Assembly: GCF_000975055.1 (NCBI RefSeq) | Contig: NZ_BBRB01000003.1 | Coordinates: 1 to 64,000, forward strand | Length of the DNA: 64,000 nucleotides | Direction: 5' to 3' | From: Demequina sediminicola | GTDB lineage: Bacteria; Actinomycetota; Actinomycetes; Actinomycetales; Demequinaceae | In this document: positions 34,282-42,662 of the stretch, piece after piece | How the letters are laid out: the number at the start of each line of letters is the position of its first letter | How positions within the stretch are numbered: the first letter of the stretch is position 1 | Made by a program: the position numbers and the translations under genes | The notes under the pieces: generated by a model | Database searches by the model: none | Seen by the model: the letters and a program-made list of their open reading frames with translations, nothing else | What the model was told of the DNA's origin: nothing

Positions 34282-35276
34282 GCACCCTGAACATCACCCG
34301 CGGACCGGAGTTCACCGCGATCCTGGGCCTCGGCGTGTTCCGTGGCGAGCAGGTTGTCCCAAATGATGACCTCATTGAGCCGATCAACTCCTCAGACGAG
34401 TGGATTCAGAAGATGACGGGTATCCGCACGCGCGTGCGCGCCGAACACGACACTTCCGTGGTGGACATGTCCGTCGCTGCAGCGGAGCAGGCACTTGCAC
34501 AAGCCTCGCTCTCAGCCGCCGAAATTGACGCCGTTATCGTCTCCACCATCACTCACCCCCACATCACCCCGGGCGCCGCACCAGAGGTCGCTGATCGCCT
34601 AGGAATCACCGCGGCCGCGTGGGACATCTCAGCGGCATGCGCGGGTTACACCTACGGCATCAGCCAGGCCGATGCATTGGTGAGGGCAGGCTCGGCCCGC
34701 AATGTGCTGGTCATTGGTTCCGAGAAGATGAGCGACTGGGTTGACCCCGCCGACCGATCCATCTCGTATCTCCTAGGCGACGCCGCCGGCGCAGTCGTAG
34801 TCGGGCCCGCCGAAAGCGCGGGCATCGGCCCCACCATTTGGGGATCCGACGGTTCCGGTGCGCACCTCATCCGGCAAAGCGACGACTGGATCACGGTCCG
34901 CGATAACGACGATGTCGCGTTCCCGACGCTGTTCCAAGAAGGCCCAAGCGTCTTCAAATGGGCGTCCTTCAAGATGGCACCAGTTGCGCTTGAGGCCATC
35001 GCTGCTGCGGGACTGACCCCAGACGACATTCAGGTCTTCATCCCCCACCAGGCCAACGTGCGCATCATTGATCAGTTGGTCAAGCAGATCGGGCTCCCCG
35101 AGCAAGTAGTCGTCGGCAAAGACATCACCGACTCGGGCAACACGTCCGCCGCCTCGATCCCGTTGGCGATTGAGCGCCTGATGCGTGACGGGGCAGCCAA
35201 GTCCGGGGACATTGCACTACAGATTGGTTTTGGCGCAGGCCTTGTCTACGCCGCACAAGTGGTGGTCCTCCCCTAA
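34278..35276 (+). CDS. fabH: 3-oxoacyl-ACP synthase III (KAS III)
   Basis: A 332-residue condensing enzyme starting fatty acid chains from acyl-CoA and malonyl-ACP. The triad is visible: Cys in SAACAGYTYG, His in FIPHQANVRI, Asn in SGNTSAAS. Starter choice (acetyl versus branched acyl-CoA) cannot be judged. Start GTG overlaps the fabD stop. Confidence 0.96.
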   Translation: MSTLNITRGPEFTAILGLGVFRGEQVVPNDDLIEPINSSDEWIQKMTGIRTRVRAEHDTSVVDMSVAAAEQALAQASLSAAEIDAVIVSTITHPHITPGAAPEVADRLGITAAAWDISAACAGYTYGISQADALVRAGSARNVLVIGSEKMSDWVDPADRSISYLLGDAAGAVVVGPAESAGIGPTIWGSDGSGAHLIRQSDDWITVRDNDDVAFPTLFQEGPSVFKWASFKMAPVALEAIAAAGLTPDDIQVFIPHQANVRIIDQLVKQIGLPEQVVVGKDITDSGNTSAASIPLAIERLMRDGAAKSGDIALQIGFGAGLVYAAQVVVLP

Positions 35277-35358
35277 CGAGGGGTATCACCACTAGAGTTC
35301 ACACTCGTGTCACACATCGCAGGTGCGTGACGCTTCACCTACTCACAAGGAGAAAAAT

Positions 35359-35604
35359 ATGGCTGACACCAACGAGGTCCTCGCGGGCCTGGCAGAAATC
35401 GTTGCCGAAGAGACCGGTCTCGACGCCGGTGACGTCACCCTCGAGAAGTCGTTCACCGACGACCTCGACATCGACTCGCTCTCGATGATGACCATCGTGA
35501 CGCTGGCTGAAGAGAAGTTCGACGTGCGCATCCCCGACGAAGAGGTCAAGAACCTCACCACCGTGGGCGACGCCGTCAAGTTCATCGAGGGCGCACAGAA
35601 CTAA
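35359..35604 (+). CDS. acpP: acyl carrier protein
   Basis: An 81-residue acidic four-helix carrier. The phosphopantetheine serine is in the motif DIDSLSMM. An AAGGAG lies 7 nt before the ATG at 35359, the clearest RBS of the operon, as expected for the highly expressed ACP. Lies 82 bp after fabH and 30 bp before fabF. Confidence 0.97.
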   Translation: MADTNEVLAGLAEIVAEETGLDAGDVTLEKSFTDDLDIDSLSMMTIVTLAEEKFDVRIPDEEVKNLTTVGDAVKFIEGAQN

Positions 35605-35634
35605 GCCCCTCTACAAGACTCACTGGAGCTGCAC

Positions 35635-36873
35635 ATGACTGACGTTGTTGTAACTGGACTTGGTGCCACCACACCGCTTGGCGGAGACGTGCCCACCACC
35701 TGGGAAGCTGCACTTGCTGGACGCTCTGGCGTGCGCACCCTGGACAACGACTGGGCAGAGGTTTACGACATTCCTGTCACCTTTGCCGGCCAGCTCGTCG
35801 TGCAGCCCAGTGAGGTCTTGTCTCGCCCTGAAACCAAGCGGATGGACCCATCCGCGCAGATGGCTATTGTCGCGACACGCGAAGCGTGGGCCGATGCTGG
35901 CTCGCCTGACGTGGATCCTGAGCGCCTGGGCGCTGTGGTTTCTTCGGGCATCGGCGGTGTCTGGACACTGCTGAATGGCTGGGACACGATGAAGGAGAAA
36001 GGCGCTAAGCGCATCCTTCCTCTCTCGGTTCCTATGCTGATGCCCAACTCCCCTGCCGCATACGTGTCGCTTGAACTCACCGCACGCGCAGGTGCACACG
36101 CACCTGTCTCGGCGTGCGCATCGGGAGCGGAAGCAATCGGTGCCGCCTACGAAATGATTCAGTCAGGCCGCGCAGACATCGTCGTGGCCGGTGGAACTGA
36201 AGCAGCTATTCACCCACTGCCCATCTCAGCTTTTGCGGCGATGCAGGCGCTGTCCAAGCGCAATGACGACCCGCAGGGCGCATCGCGCCCCTACGACACC
36301 ACCCGCGATGGCTTTGTCATGGGTGAAGGCTCCGGAATTGTTGTTCTGGAGTCCGCGGAACACGCTGCCGCTCGAGGCGCTCGGGTCTACGGCCGAGTCC
36401 TTGGACTGGGCATGACCGCAGATGCACACCACATCGCGGCTCCAGACCCCGAGGGTGCTGGGCAGACTCGCGCCATGCGCTTGGCTCTTGAACGCGCCGG
36501 TGTGACCGCAGCGGACATCGTTCACGTCAACGCTCACGCCACCTCCACCCCGGTGGGAGACATGATCGAAGCGCGTGGAATTCGCGGCGTGCTGGGATCA
36601 GATGCAGACGGCGTCCTCCTCAGCGCTACCAAGTCGATGACCGGGCACCTGTTGGGTGGGGCCGGTGCACTCGAGTCGGTCTTCACCATCAAGGCGCTGC
36701 AGGACCGAGTTGCGCCTCCGACCATCAACGTCACGAGCCCGGATCCGGAACTCGAAGTTGACCTGGTCCGCGACACCCCGCGTGCACTGCCTGCGGACGG
36801 CCAGCTCGCGGCGATCAATAACTCGTTCGGGTTCGGCGGTCACAACGTCGCACTCGTGTTTGGTTCCGCATAG
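35635..36873 (+). CDS. fabF: 3-oxoacyl-ACP synthase II (KAS II)
   Basis: A 412-residue elongating condensing enzyme. The Cys-His-His site is in VSACASGAEA, NAHATSTPVGD and SMTGHLLGGAGA, with the C-terminal NNSFGFGGHN. It is the last gene of the fabD-fabH-acpP-fabF operon and is followed by a hairpin terminator. The start follows a GGAG. Confidence 0.96.
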   Translation: MTDVVVTGLGATTPLGGDVPTTWEAALAGRSGVRTLDNDWAEVYDIPVTFAGQLVVQPSEVLSRPETKRMDPSAQMAIVATREAWADAGSPDVDPERLGAVVSSGIGGVWTLLNGWDTMKEKGAKRILPLSVPMLMPNSPAAYVSLELTARAGAHAPVSACASGAEAIGAAYEMIQSGRADIVVAGGTEAAIHPLPISAFAAMQALSKRNDDPQGASRPYDTTRDGFVMGEGSGIVVLESAEHAAARGARVYGRVLGLGMTADAHHIAAPDPEGAGQTRAMRLALERAGVTAADIVHVNAHATSTPVGDMIEARGIRGVLGSDADGVLLSATKSMTGHLLGGAGALESVFTIKALQDRVAPPTINVTSPDPELEVDLVRDTPRALPADGQLAAINNSFGFGGHNVALVFGSA

Positions 36874-36885
36874 AGAAACGTGTTC

Positions 36886-36929
36886 CAACGGCCCTCGCCT
36901 CGACCTCAACGTCGAGTCGGGGGCCGTTG
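36886..36929 (+). terminator. terminator of the fab operon
   Basis: Outer arms CAACGGCCC/GGGCCGTTG enclose an inner hairpin CTCGAC-CTCAAC-GTCGAG. It starts 13 bp after the fabF stop and lies between convergent genes, so it may be bidirectional. Confidence 0.75.
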
Positions 36930-36984
36930 TGTGTCCTGGGGACGCTCGGGCGCGCGGTGGCTCAACCTCTGTTGGAGTGACCTA

Positions 36985-37347
36985 CTAGACCTCTGTCGGG
37001 GTTGCCTGGTGGTAACGCAGTCGCCATCGGCCGTCATTGACCCACACTGATGAGCGAAGCGCGACGCCCCGGCCGCGGGCCGGCATCGAGGTGTACGTCA
37101 CGAGTGCAACATCATCACAGATCGCCAATGCCTGAAATCCCACCAAGGGGAAGGTGATGTCGATATCAAGCGGAGGCAGTTCCAGCGTGTCCTCGCGACT
37201 GTAGGTCCGCCCCGACAACCCGACCTCATAAAAGTTGTCAGCAAGGACCGCATCCATGTAGCGGCGATCAAACCGGGTTTCGGGACGCCACAGCGCCTCT
37301 TCCATCGCCTGAAGAGTGAGTGCCTCGTCGTGGGCGAGTTCCATCAT
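36985..37347 (-). CDS. SnoaL/DUF4440-like (NTF2-fold) small protein
   Basis: A 120-residue soluble protein with the NTF2-like pattern: an N-terminal helix pair (ALTLQAMEEALW...RFDRRYMDAVLADNFYEVG split over two helices), SGRTYSREDTLE, and C-terminal strands ending in WRLRYHQATP. The family covers small-molecule-binding and enzymatic proteins; no specific role can be assigned. ATG 37347 (or 37344) is preferred to a TTG at 37380 because it avoids overlapping the upstream DUF3145 gene. Confidence 0.72.
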   Translation of the reverse strand: MMELAHDEALTLQAMEEALWRPETRFDRRYMDAVLADNFYEVGLSGRTYSREDTLELPPLDIDITFPLVGFQALAICDDVALVTYTSMPARGRGVALRSSVWVNDGRWRLRYHQATPTEV

Positions 37348-37358
37348 GGGTGAGATAG

Positions 37359-37856
37359 TTACCCCACTCGATGCAGCCAACGCACGGGGGCGCCTGCACC
37401 GGCATATCGGAATGGTTCAAGCTCTTCGTCCCACGCGGTGCCGAGCGCCAAGTCCATGGCGCGTTTGAAGTCGGCGACGGTGCCGCCATTTTCAAGGACG
37501 GCACGGATACGGTCTTCTGGAACCACGATGTTGCCGTGGACGTCTGTGACGGAGTGGAAGATTCCGAGCGAGGGGGTGTGCGACCAGCGAGCGCCGTCCG
37601 AGCCGAACGATGGGTCTTCAGTCACTTCATAGCGGACGTGTTCCCATCCACGTAGCGCTGAAGCAAGGCGCGCTCCTGTGCCGGGCTGGCCTTGCCAGGC
37701 CACCTCGGCTCGATGCAACGAGGTACCAGCCGGCTGGTCGGTCCACTCAAAAGAGGCACGCGAACCTAGCACGGACTGCGCCGCCCACTCGATGTGAGGG
37801 CACATTGCGCGCGTTGCAGAGTGCACGAAAAGTACACCGCGGGTAATGGCAGCCAT
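37359..37856 (-). CDS. DUF3145 family protein
   Basis: A 165-residue protein typical of DUF3145: TRGVLFVHSATRAMCPHIEWA near the start (split motif RGVLFVHSA and CPHIEWA), FEWTDQPA, WEHVRYEVTEDPS, and a C-terminal LGTAWDEELEPFRY. The family is confined to actinobacteria, commonly lies just after fabF, and has no known function; involvement in lipid metabolism is only suggested by that position. The ATG at 37856 follows GGAAGGAAGG. Confidence 0.88.
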   Translation of the reverse strand: MAAITRGVLFVHSATRAMCPHIEWAAQSVLGSRASFEWTDQPAGTSLHRAEVAWQGQPGTGARLASALRGWEHVRYEVTEDPSFGSDGARWSHTPSLGIFHSVTDVHGNIVVPEDRIRAVLENGGTVADFKRAMDLALGTAWDEELEPFRYAGAGAPVRWLHRVG

Positions 37857-38015
37857 GACCCTTCCTTCCTGTTGAGGTGCGTCTTCCCCTACGACCTCAT
37901 CTGAAGGGCCTGCCAAACATCAACCCTCGTGCGTTTCCTATCGTGCCCCACCCACAACGCAAATGGCAACTACGACTCGCCACAGCGGCGCCAGAACTAT
38001 GCCAATCTAGGTGCC

Positions 38016-38669
38016 ATGTCAGAGATGATCATGTCGGTTGCGGAGGTGCGTGCGGCTGAGCAGGCCACCATGCGCACGGTTCCTGAGCCCGTCTTAATGG
38101 CGCGAGCCGCTGACGCCATTGCCGGTGAATGCGATTCGATCCTCACCTCAACCCGCGGGCGCGTTGCAGGGAGCCGTGTCGTGGTGTTGGTGGGGCCAGG
38201 CAAGAACGGCGGTGACGGCCTCTTGGCCGGTGCCCGTCTTGCGAGCCGTGGCGCGACAGTGGTCGCAATCCTGACCACGGACGCCGCAGACGCAGCACCA
38301 TTGCAGGAGTGCGAAGAGGCCGGGGCCACGACCATTGAGGCCTCACACCATCCCCACGAGGCGCTCCATGCTGTCGCACGCGCTGAACTCGTCATTGACG
38401 CCATCGCAGGCATTGGTTCGACGCCGGGGCTGCGTCGTCCCGCTGACGCTCTGGTGGCAGCAATCGCATCATCAGCAACCATCGTGTCGGTCGACGTCCC
38501 TAGTGGCCTTGGAGCCGACTCTGCGAATGCAGATTCCTCACACGTGCACGCAGATGTGACGGTGACTTTCACTGCGCTCAAGGCGTGTCTTGCCGGAGAG
38601 CCCGCCCGAGCATCGGCCGGGCGTATCGTCATTGCACAGGTAGGGATTCCCCTACCGAAGCCCCTCTAA
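38016..38669 (+). CDS. nnrE: NAD(P)H-hydrate epimerase (YjeF N-terminal domain)
   Basis: A 217-residue Rossmann-like protein that epimerises R- and S-NADHX/NADPHX, damaged hydrated cofactors. The motif [10 protein letters not shown] corresponds to the family GxGNNGGDG, and [10 protein letters not shown] to the catalytic loop. In most bacteria this domain is fused to the dehydratase; here the dehydratase is a separate gene (39241), with the minus-strand def gene between. Start among ATGs 38016, 38025 and 38031 is not settled. It ends overlapping def by 4 bp. Confidence 0.85.
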   Translation: MSEMIMSVAEVRAAEQATMRTVPEPVLMARAADAIAGECDSILTSTRGRVAGSRVVVLVGPGKNGGDGLLAGARLASRGATVVAILTTDAADAAPLQECEEAGATTIEASHHPHEALHAVARAELVIDAIAGIGSTPGLRRPADALVAAIASSATIVSVDVPSGLGADSANADSSHVHADVTVTFTALKACLAGEPARASAGRIVIAQVGIPLPKPL

Positions 38670-39160
38670 CCTTCGAGGGACTCCCGAAGTTCGCGCATCG
38701 CCTTTTTGCGTACGTCTTTGGCGAGGCGGTCAAGGTAGAGGTGCCCGTCGAGATGGTCAACCTCGTGGTTGATGAGGCGAGCCCAGATCTCTTCTCCCTC
38801 GATGACAACCTCTTTGCCATCGAGGTCGGTGCCGACCGCGCGGGTGTAGGCGGGTCGCTCGCACGGGTACCACAGGCCCGGCACGGACAGGCAGCCTTCG
38901 TCGCCCAGTTCCTGCAGTTCTGTGGAGCGCTCGACGATCTCGGGGTTCAGGATGTAACCGATGTCGCCGTCGATGTTCCACGAGAAAGCTCGCAGAGACA
39001 CACCGATTTGATTGGCCGCCAATCCCGCACGCCCGTCATAGTCGACGGTCTCCAGCAGGTCTTCAACCAAAGTCTTCACCTGGGCGTCAATATTGCGGAT
39101 GGGGTCGCACTGGGTGCGTAGGACGGGATCACCGGTCACTCGAATGTCGCGCATCGCCAT
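38666..39160 (-). CDS. def: peptide deformylase
   Basis: A 164-residue metalloenzyme removing the formyl group from N-terminal methionine. All three motifs are present: [19 protein letters not shown] (metal Cys) and NHEVDHLDG (metal His pair and catalytic Glu). ATG 39160 gives a conventional start (MRDIRV follows two residues later); ATGs at 39169 and 39154 are alternatives and none has a strong RBS. It sits antisense between the two NAD(P)HX repair genes. Confidence 0.95.
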   Translation of the reverse strand: MAMRDIRVTGDPVLRTQCDPIRNIDAQVKTLVEDLLETVDYDGRAGLAANQIGVSLRAFSWNIDGDIGYILNPEIVERSTELQELGDEGCLSVPGLWYPCERPAYTRAVGTDLDGKEVVIEGEEIWARLINHEVDHLDGHLYLDRLAKDVRKKAMRELRESLEG

Positions 39161-39240
39161 AGGCGGCATTGTCTCACGATGCAGAGGTTTGCCTCATCTC
39201 CATCCTGCCGTGCTGGAAGCGCCTATGCCAGGCTAGACGT

Positions 39241-40125
39241 GTGAATGACGCAAAGACGTGGACGTTAGAGTCCATGAAGGAACTGTGGCCCGTCCCGGCT
39301 GCTGGCGACGACAAGTACTCGCGCGGGGTGGTAGGTGTCATCGCTGGCTCCGAGGCGTACCCGGGGGCTGCAGCACTCGTGGTGTCGGGCGCCGCACGCG
39401 CCGGTGCCGGGATGGTGCGCTATGTAGGGCCGATGCGCGCCCAGGACTTGGTCTTGCACCATCGCCCAGAAACTGTGGTGCACGATCCGGGGGACACCGC
39501 TGAGCGCCTGCCGCGAGCGCAGGCGTGGGTGGTGGGTTCAGGCGTTGCGGACTACCCAGAGCAGGATGCGGCCATTGGGGCAGCGATGGCGTCGGGTGCA
39601 CCCTTGGTCGTGGACGCGGGAGCGCTCGAGACCGTGGCGAAGGCGCGTGCTGCGGGCTCGCGCGAGGCCTCTGCTGACCATGTGCTCCTCACACCGCATG
39701 AAGGTGAGCTTCGCCGCACTCTTCAAGCGCTGCGCCATGACGTCACTGCCGAGGAAGTGCACGCTGATCGGGCGGGATATGCACGGCTCCTAGCGGAGGC
39801 CTCGCGCGCCGCCGTGTTGCTCAAGGGTTCGCGGTCCCTGGTCGCCTCGCCGGGTGGTGCGGTGACGCTCTTGCCACCGGCTCCAGCGTGGCTCGCGACA
39901 GCGGGAACTGGGGATGTCCTTGCGGGCATCGCGGGCACGGCTTTGGCCTCAGGCTTGAACGCTGCCGATGCTGGGGCCGCTGCCGCCTGGATCCACGCGC
40001 GAGCAGCGGAGAGAGCAAGCGAACACTCCCCTGGCTGCGTGGGGCCGATCGTTGCGCTCGATGTGGCTCAGGCCGTGCCCCTCGTCCTGGCGTGGAATAC
40101 CGAACCGTGGAATACCGAACGATGA
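39241..40125 (+). CDS. nnrD: ADP-dependent (S)-NAD(P)H-hydrate dehydratase
   Basis: A 294-residue ribokinase-fold enzyme that, with ADP, converts S-NAD(P)HX back to NAD(P)H. Motifs: YSRGVVGVIAGSEAYPGAA near the start (read as two pieces), LLTPHEGEL, LLKGSRSLVASP and TAGTGDVLAGIAGTAL with the catalytic Asp. GTG 39241 is chosen; the upstream frame has no RBS. The C-terminal residues come from an exact 15-bp tandem duplication (listed), giving WNTEPWNTER. Confidence 0.92.
   Translation: MNDAKTWTLESMKELWPVPAAGDDKYSRGVVGVIAGSEAYPGAAALVVSGAARAGAGMVRYVGPMRAQDLVLHHRPETVVHDPGDTAERLPRAQAWVVGSGVADYPEQDAAIGAAMASGAPLVVDAGALETVAKARAAGSREASADHVLLTPHEGELRRTLQALRHDVTAEEVHADRAGYARLLAEASRAAVLLKGSRSLVASPGGAVTLLPPAPAWLATAGTGDVLAGIAGTALASGLNAADAGAAAAWIHARAAERASEHSPGCVGPIVALDVAQAVPLVLAWNTEPWNTER
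40091..40120 (+). repeat. 15-bp exact tandem duplication in the nnrD 3' end
   Basis: CGTGGAATACCGAAC occurs twice without a spacer (40091-40105, 40106-40120), keeping frame and adding five residues to the C-terminus. Looks like recent slippage. Confidence 0.9.
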
Positions 40126-40174
40126 ATGTTGTTGTCATGGATGTCATACCCATTACGCACGGAAGGACAATGTC

Positions 40175-40387
40175 ATGAGTGGAACGGATCGCCTCAGCAA
40201 CGCCTTTGAGGATGCGAAGGGCAAGGCTAAGGAAGAAACCGGAAATGCCACCGGCAATGAGCAGCAAGAAGCCGAAGGTCGGATGGACCAGCAGAAGGCC
40301 GATTTCAAGGACAAGGTCGAGGACGTCAAGGACAAGGTCGCTGAAAAGTACAACGACCTGACAGACCGCGACGGCGACAAGTCATAA
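40175..40387 (+). CDS. CsbD-like stress protein
   Basis: A 70-residue, highly charged, Lys/Glu/Asp-rich protein with no hydrophobic core, matching the CsbD family (FEDAKGKAKEETGNATGN is the family core). CsbD proteins are general-stress proteins under SigB in Bacillus; the function is unknown. A GGAAGG lies 8 nt before the ATG at 40175. It lies 49 bp after nnrD. Confidence 0.9.
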   Translation: MSGTDRLSNAFEDAKGKAKEETGNATGNEQQEAEGRMDQQKADFKDKVEDVKDKVAEKYNDLTDRDGDKS

Positions 40388-40404
40388 CGCAGAGCCATCA
40401 GTTC

Positions 40405-40430
40405 CGGTAGTGGCGCAGACGCCGCTACCG
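40405..40430. terminator. bidirectional hairpin between csbD-like and gluconokinase genes
   Basis: CGGTAGTGGCG-CAGAC-GCCGCTACCG forms a stem of about 10 bp with one mismatch, between convergent genes. Confidence 0.6.
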
Positions 40431-41015
40431 TTGATCGCGAAAGCCGGGCCGCGCACCATGCGCGTGCCCGGCTTTTGCGTGTGCGGAGATCACCGCATCC
40501 ACGATCCGCTCAACATTGCGGTCCGATGTGTCGATCATTGACCCGTGCTCGCCTTGCGCGAGTGGCTCAAGGAGATCCAGCTGCGAACGGACGAGTTCCG
40601 GAGGCATAAAGTGATCGGTGCGCGCCGCTGAGCGTCGCGCTAGTTCCTCCTCATCCGCCTGCAAGACGGCAAACCACACGGAGGGCGCGTCGAGGCGGAT
40701 CGCATCGCGGTAACGCTGGGCCAGCGCCGAGCATGCCACCACTAGTCCACCTGTGGGTTCAGCATCGGCCAACGCGCGACTCACCGTCGCGAGCCACGGC
40801 GCACGATGGCCGTCGGTCAGCGGAACGCCGGAGGCCATGAGCGCTTTGTTCTCGGCAGAATGCAGATCGTCACCGTCGACAAACGGCACACTCAGACGCT
40901 GCGCCACGGCAGCGCCGATGGTGGATTTGCCCGATGCTGTGGGGCCAGCAATCACGATCAAGGGGTGATGGCGCTCAGGGGGGAGGCGGACGCCTTCACT
41001 GTGTGTGGGCGTCAT
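40425..41015 (-). CDS. gntK: gluconokinase
   Basis: A 196-residue P-loop kinase converting gluconate to 6-phosphogluconate. The Walker A is GPTASGKSTIG, followed by the substrate-binding DGDDLHSAENKALMASGVPL (kept here in short form) and TDGHRAPWL; the lid region has ARRSAARTDHFMP. No gluconate permease is linked. ATG 41015 overlaps the stop of the DUF1905 gene (ATGA). The longer frame upstream is antisense-like. Confidence 0.92.
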   Translation of the reverse strand: MTPTHSEGVRLPPERHHPLIVIAGPTASGKSTIGAAVAQRLSVPFVDGDDLHSAENKALMASGVPLTDGHRAPWLATVSRALADAEPTGGLVVACSALAQRYRDAIRLDAPSVWFAVLQADEEELARRSAARTDHFMPPELVRSQLDLLEPLAQGEHGSMIDTSDRNVERIVDAVISAHAKAGHAHGARPGFRDQR

Positions 41016-41317
41016 ACGGCAATAAGTTTCATCGACACTGCGACGGCATCGTCTAATGCCATTCCTTCGGCCTTCCTTACAGCGGCTTTGATGGGCAGGA
41101 TGTACGCGCTGTGCTCCTTCGAGGGAAACATCGACGTGTCCCACACGGTCCCGCCGACGGTGACGCGCACTTTCACGGCACCAAAGCCGCGCCGCTTCTC
41201 GGACTGAAGTGCCTCCACCTCATCGGAGATGTCGTCCGGCACCGTGACAAACGTCCACATCTGGTTGCGTGCCCGCCAGGGCCACAAGACTGCGGTGAAC
41301 TCGAATGTCTGATCCAT
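41012..41317 (-). CDS. DUF1905 domain protein
   Basis: A 101-residue protein matching DUF1905 (beta-barrel-like), with features FTAVLWPW, WTFVTVPDD, RRGFGAVKVRVTVGG and MFPSKEHSAYILPIKAAVR (split). No enzymatic role is known. It is translationally coupled to gntK. Confidence 0.85.
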   Translation of the reverse strand: MDQTFEFTAVLWPWRARNQMWTFVTVPDDISDEVEALQSEKRRGFGAVKVRVTVGGTVWDTSMFPSKEHSAYILPIKAAVRKAEGMALDDAVAVSMKLIAV

Positions 41318-41438
41318 CGTTAGAGCGTACCGACCGCCACGGCATCGTGGCTGGAAAAGCCACCCACACTCGCCCGGCGTACCCTTCTCAGGCTAGGGTA
41401 ATGAGGTATCGATTTGGGACTATCCATAAGGGGACATT

Positions 41439-42662
41439 GTGGGATTTATCCGGGCATTCTCTGGCGCCATTGGCGGTACCTTCGCTGATCAGTGGCTTGA
41501 CTTCTTGACGCCCCCCACGGGTGTGTCGGCCACAGCGCTGCTGTTCCCAGCCGTCGCTCAAGGCACCAACGCAGGTCGCGGATCCAACACTCAGGCCTCC
41601 GAGAACATCATCTCGAACGGCTCCAAAGTGGTGGTGCCGGCGGGGTACGGTCTCCTGACTTTCCAGGATGGCCGCATCACCAACTTCATTGCGGAGTCCG
41701 GGGGCTACATCTACAACTCCGATGACCAGCAAGGTCAATCGCTCTTTGCTGGCGACGGCATCATCTCCCCCACGGTCAAGACTTCGTGGGAGCGCTTCAA
41801 GTTCGGTGGCCAGCCAGGTAGCCAGCACCTCGCTTTCTACGTCTCACTCAAGGAAGTCCCCGACAACCGGTTCGGCACCCAAGGCCCCATCTACTGGGAT
41901 GACCACTACCTCGGCACCCAAGCCGGCGCCGTGACGCGGGGCTCCTACACGCTCAAGATCGTCGACCCCATCCTGTTCGTCAACAGCATCGTCCCGGCTC
42001 CATACATCTCGGCGAGCGCCGGGGTCTTTGACCTCAACGCTGCCGGTAACCCCGTGGCCGATCAGCTCTTCAACGAAGTCGTGGGATCGCTGTCCGCAGC
42101 GTTCTCGAACTACACCAACGCGGGCGAACGCGGCAATCGCATTTCGCGAATCCAGGGTGACGCCCTGGGGTTCTCCGCATCGCTGTCGCAGGTGGTTGAA
42201 GAGAACTTCCACTGGGCCACCGAACGTGGCATCATCATCGACAAGGCCGCACTGGTCGCGATCGAGTACGACGCACCCACCGCAGCACTACTGGCCGATG
42301 TGCAGAAGGCCGATGCGCTCTCCGGCGCGCGCGGCGATTCCTTCCTCCGCCAATCTGCAGCACGCGGCATCCAGTCCGCCGGTGAGAGCGGCGGCGGTGA
42401 CGGTTTGGCATTCATGGGTATGGGAATGAACGCAGCCGGTGGTGCGCTGGGCGGTCTCATGCAAAACCAGGGCGGACCTCAGCAGGGCATGCCACAAGGT
42501 GGAGCCCAAGCACAGCAAGCAGCACCGCAGCAGGGTCAAGCCGCGGCAGCCGCGGAGCCTGATCCCATGGCTGAACTGCGCAATTACAAGGCGATGCTCG
42601 ATGAGGGTCTCATCACTCAGGAAGACTTCGACGCGGTCAAGAAGAAGGTTCTGGGCCTGTGA
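41439..42662 (+). CDS. SPFH-domain protein with C-terminal SHOCT motif
   Basis: A 407-residue protein of the virion-core/SPFH group (YdjI-like). Residues about 45-280 form the SPFH region (VVVPAGYGLLTFQDG, GPIYWDD), followed by a Gly/Met/Gln/Ala-rich linker (about 300-375) and a C-terminal SHOCT-type helix pair (ELRNYKAMLDEGLI). Such proteins gather at the membrane under stress. GTG 41439 follows AAGGGGAC; TAGGGT at 41393-41398 may be the -10. The next gene overlaps by 4 nt (GTGA). Gene order resembles the B. subtilis ydjG-ydjH-ydjI group. Confidence 0.87.
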   Translation: MGFIRAFSGAIGGTFADQWLDFLTPPTGVSATALLFPAVAQGTNAGRGSNTQASENIISNGSKVVVPAGYGLLTFQDGRITNFIAESGGYIYNSDDQQGQSLFAGDGIISPTVKTSWERFKFGGQPGSQHLAFYVSLKEVPDNRFGTQGPIYWDDHYLGTQAGAVTRGSYTLKIVDPILFVNSIVPAPYISASAGVFDLNAAGNPVADQLFNEVVGSLSAAFSNYTNAGERGNRISRIQGDALGFSASLSQVVEENFHWATERGIIIDKAALVAIEYDAPTAALLADVQKADALSGARGDSFLRQSAARGIQSAGESGGGDGLAFMGMGMNAAGGALGGLMQNQGGPQQGMPQGGAQAQQAAPQQGQAAAAAEPDPMAELRNYKAMLDEGLITQEDFDAVKKKVLGL

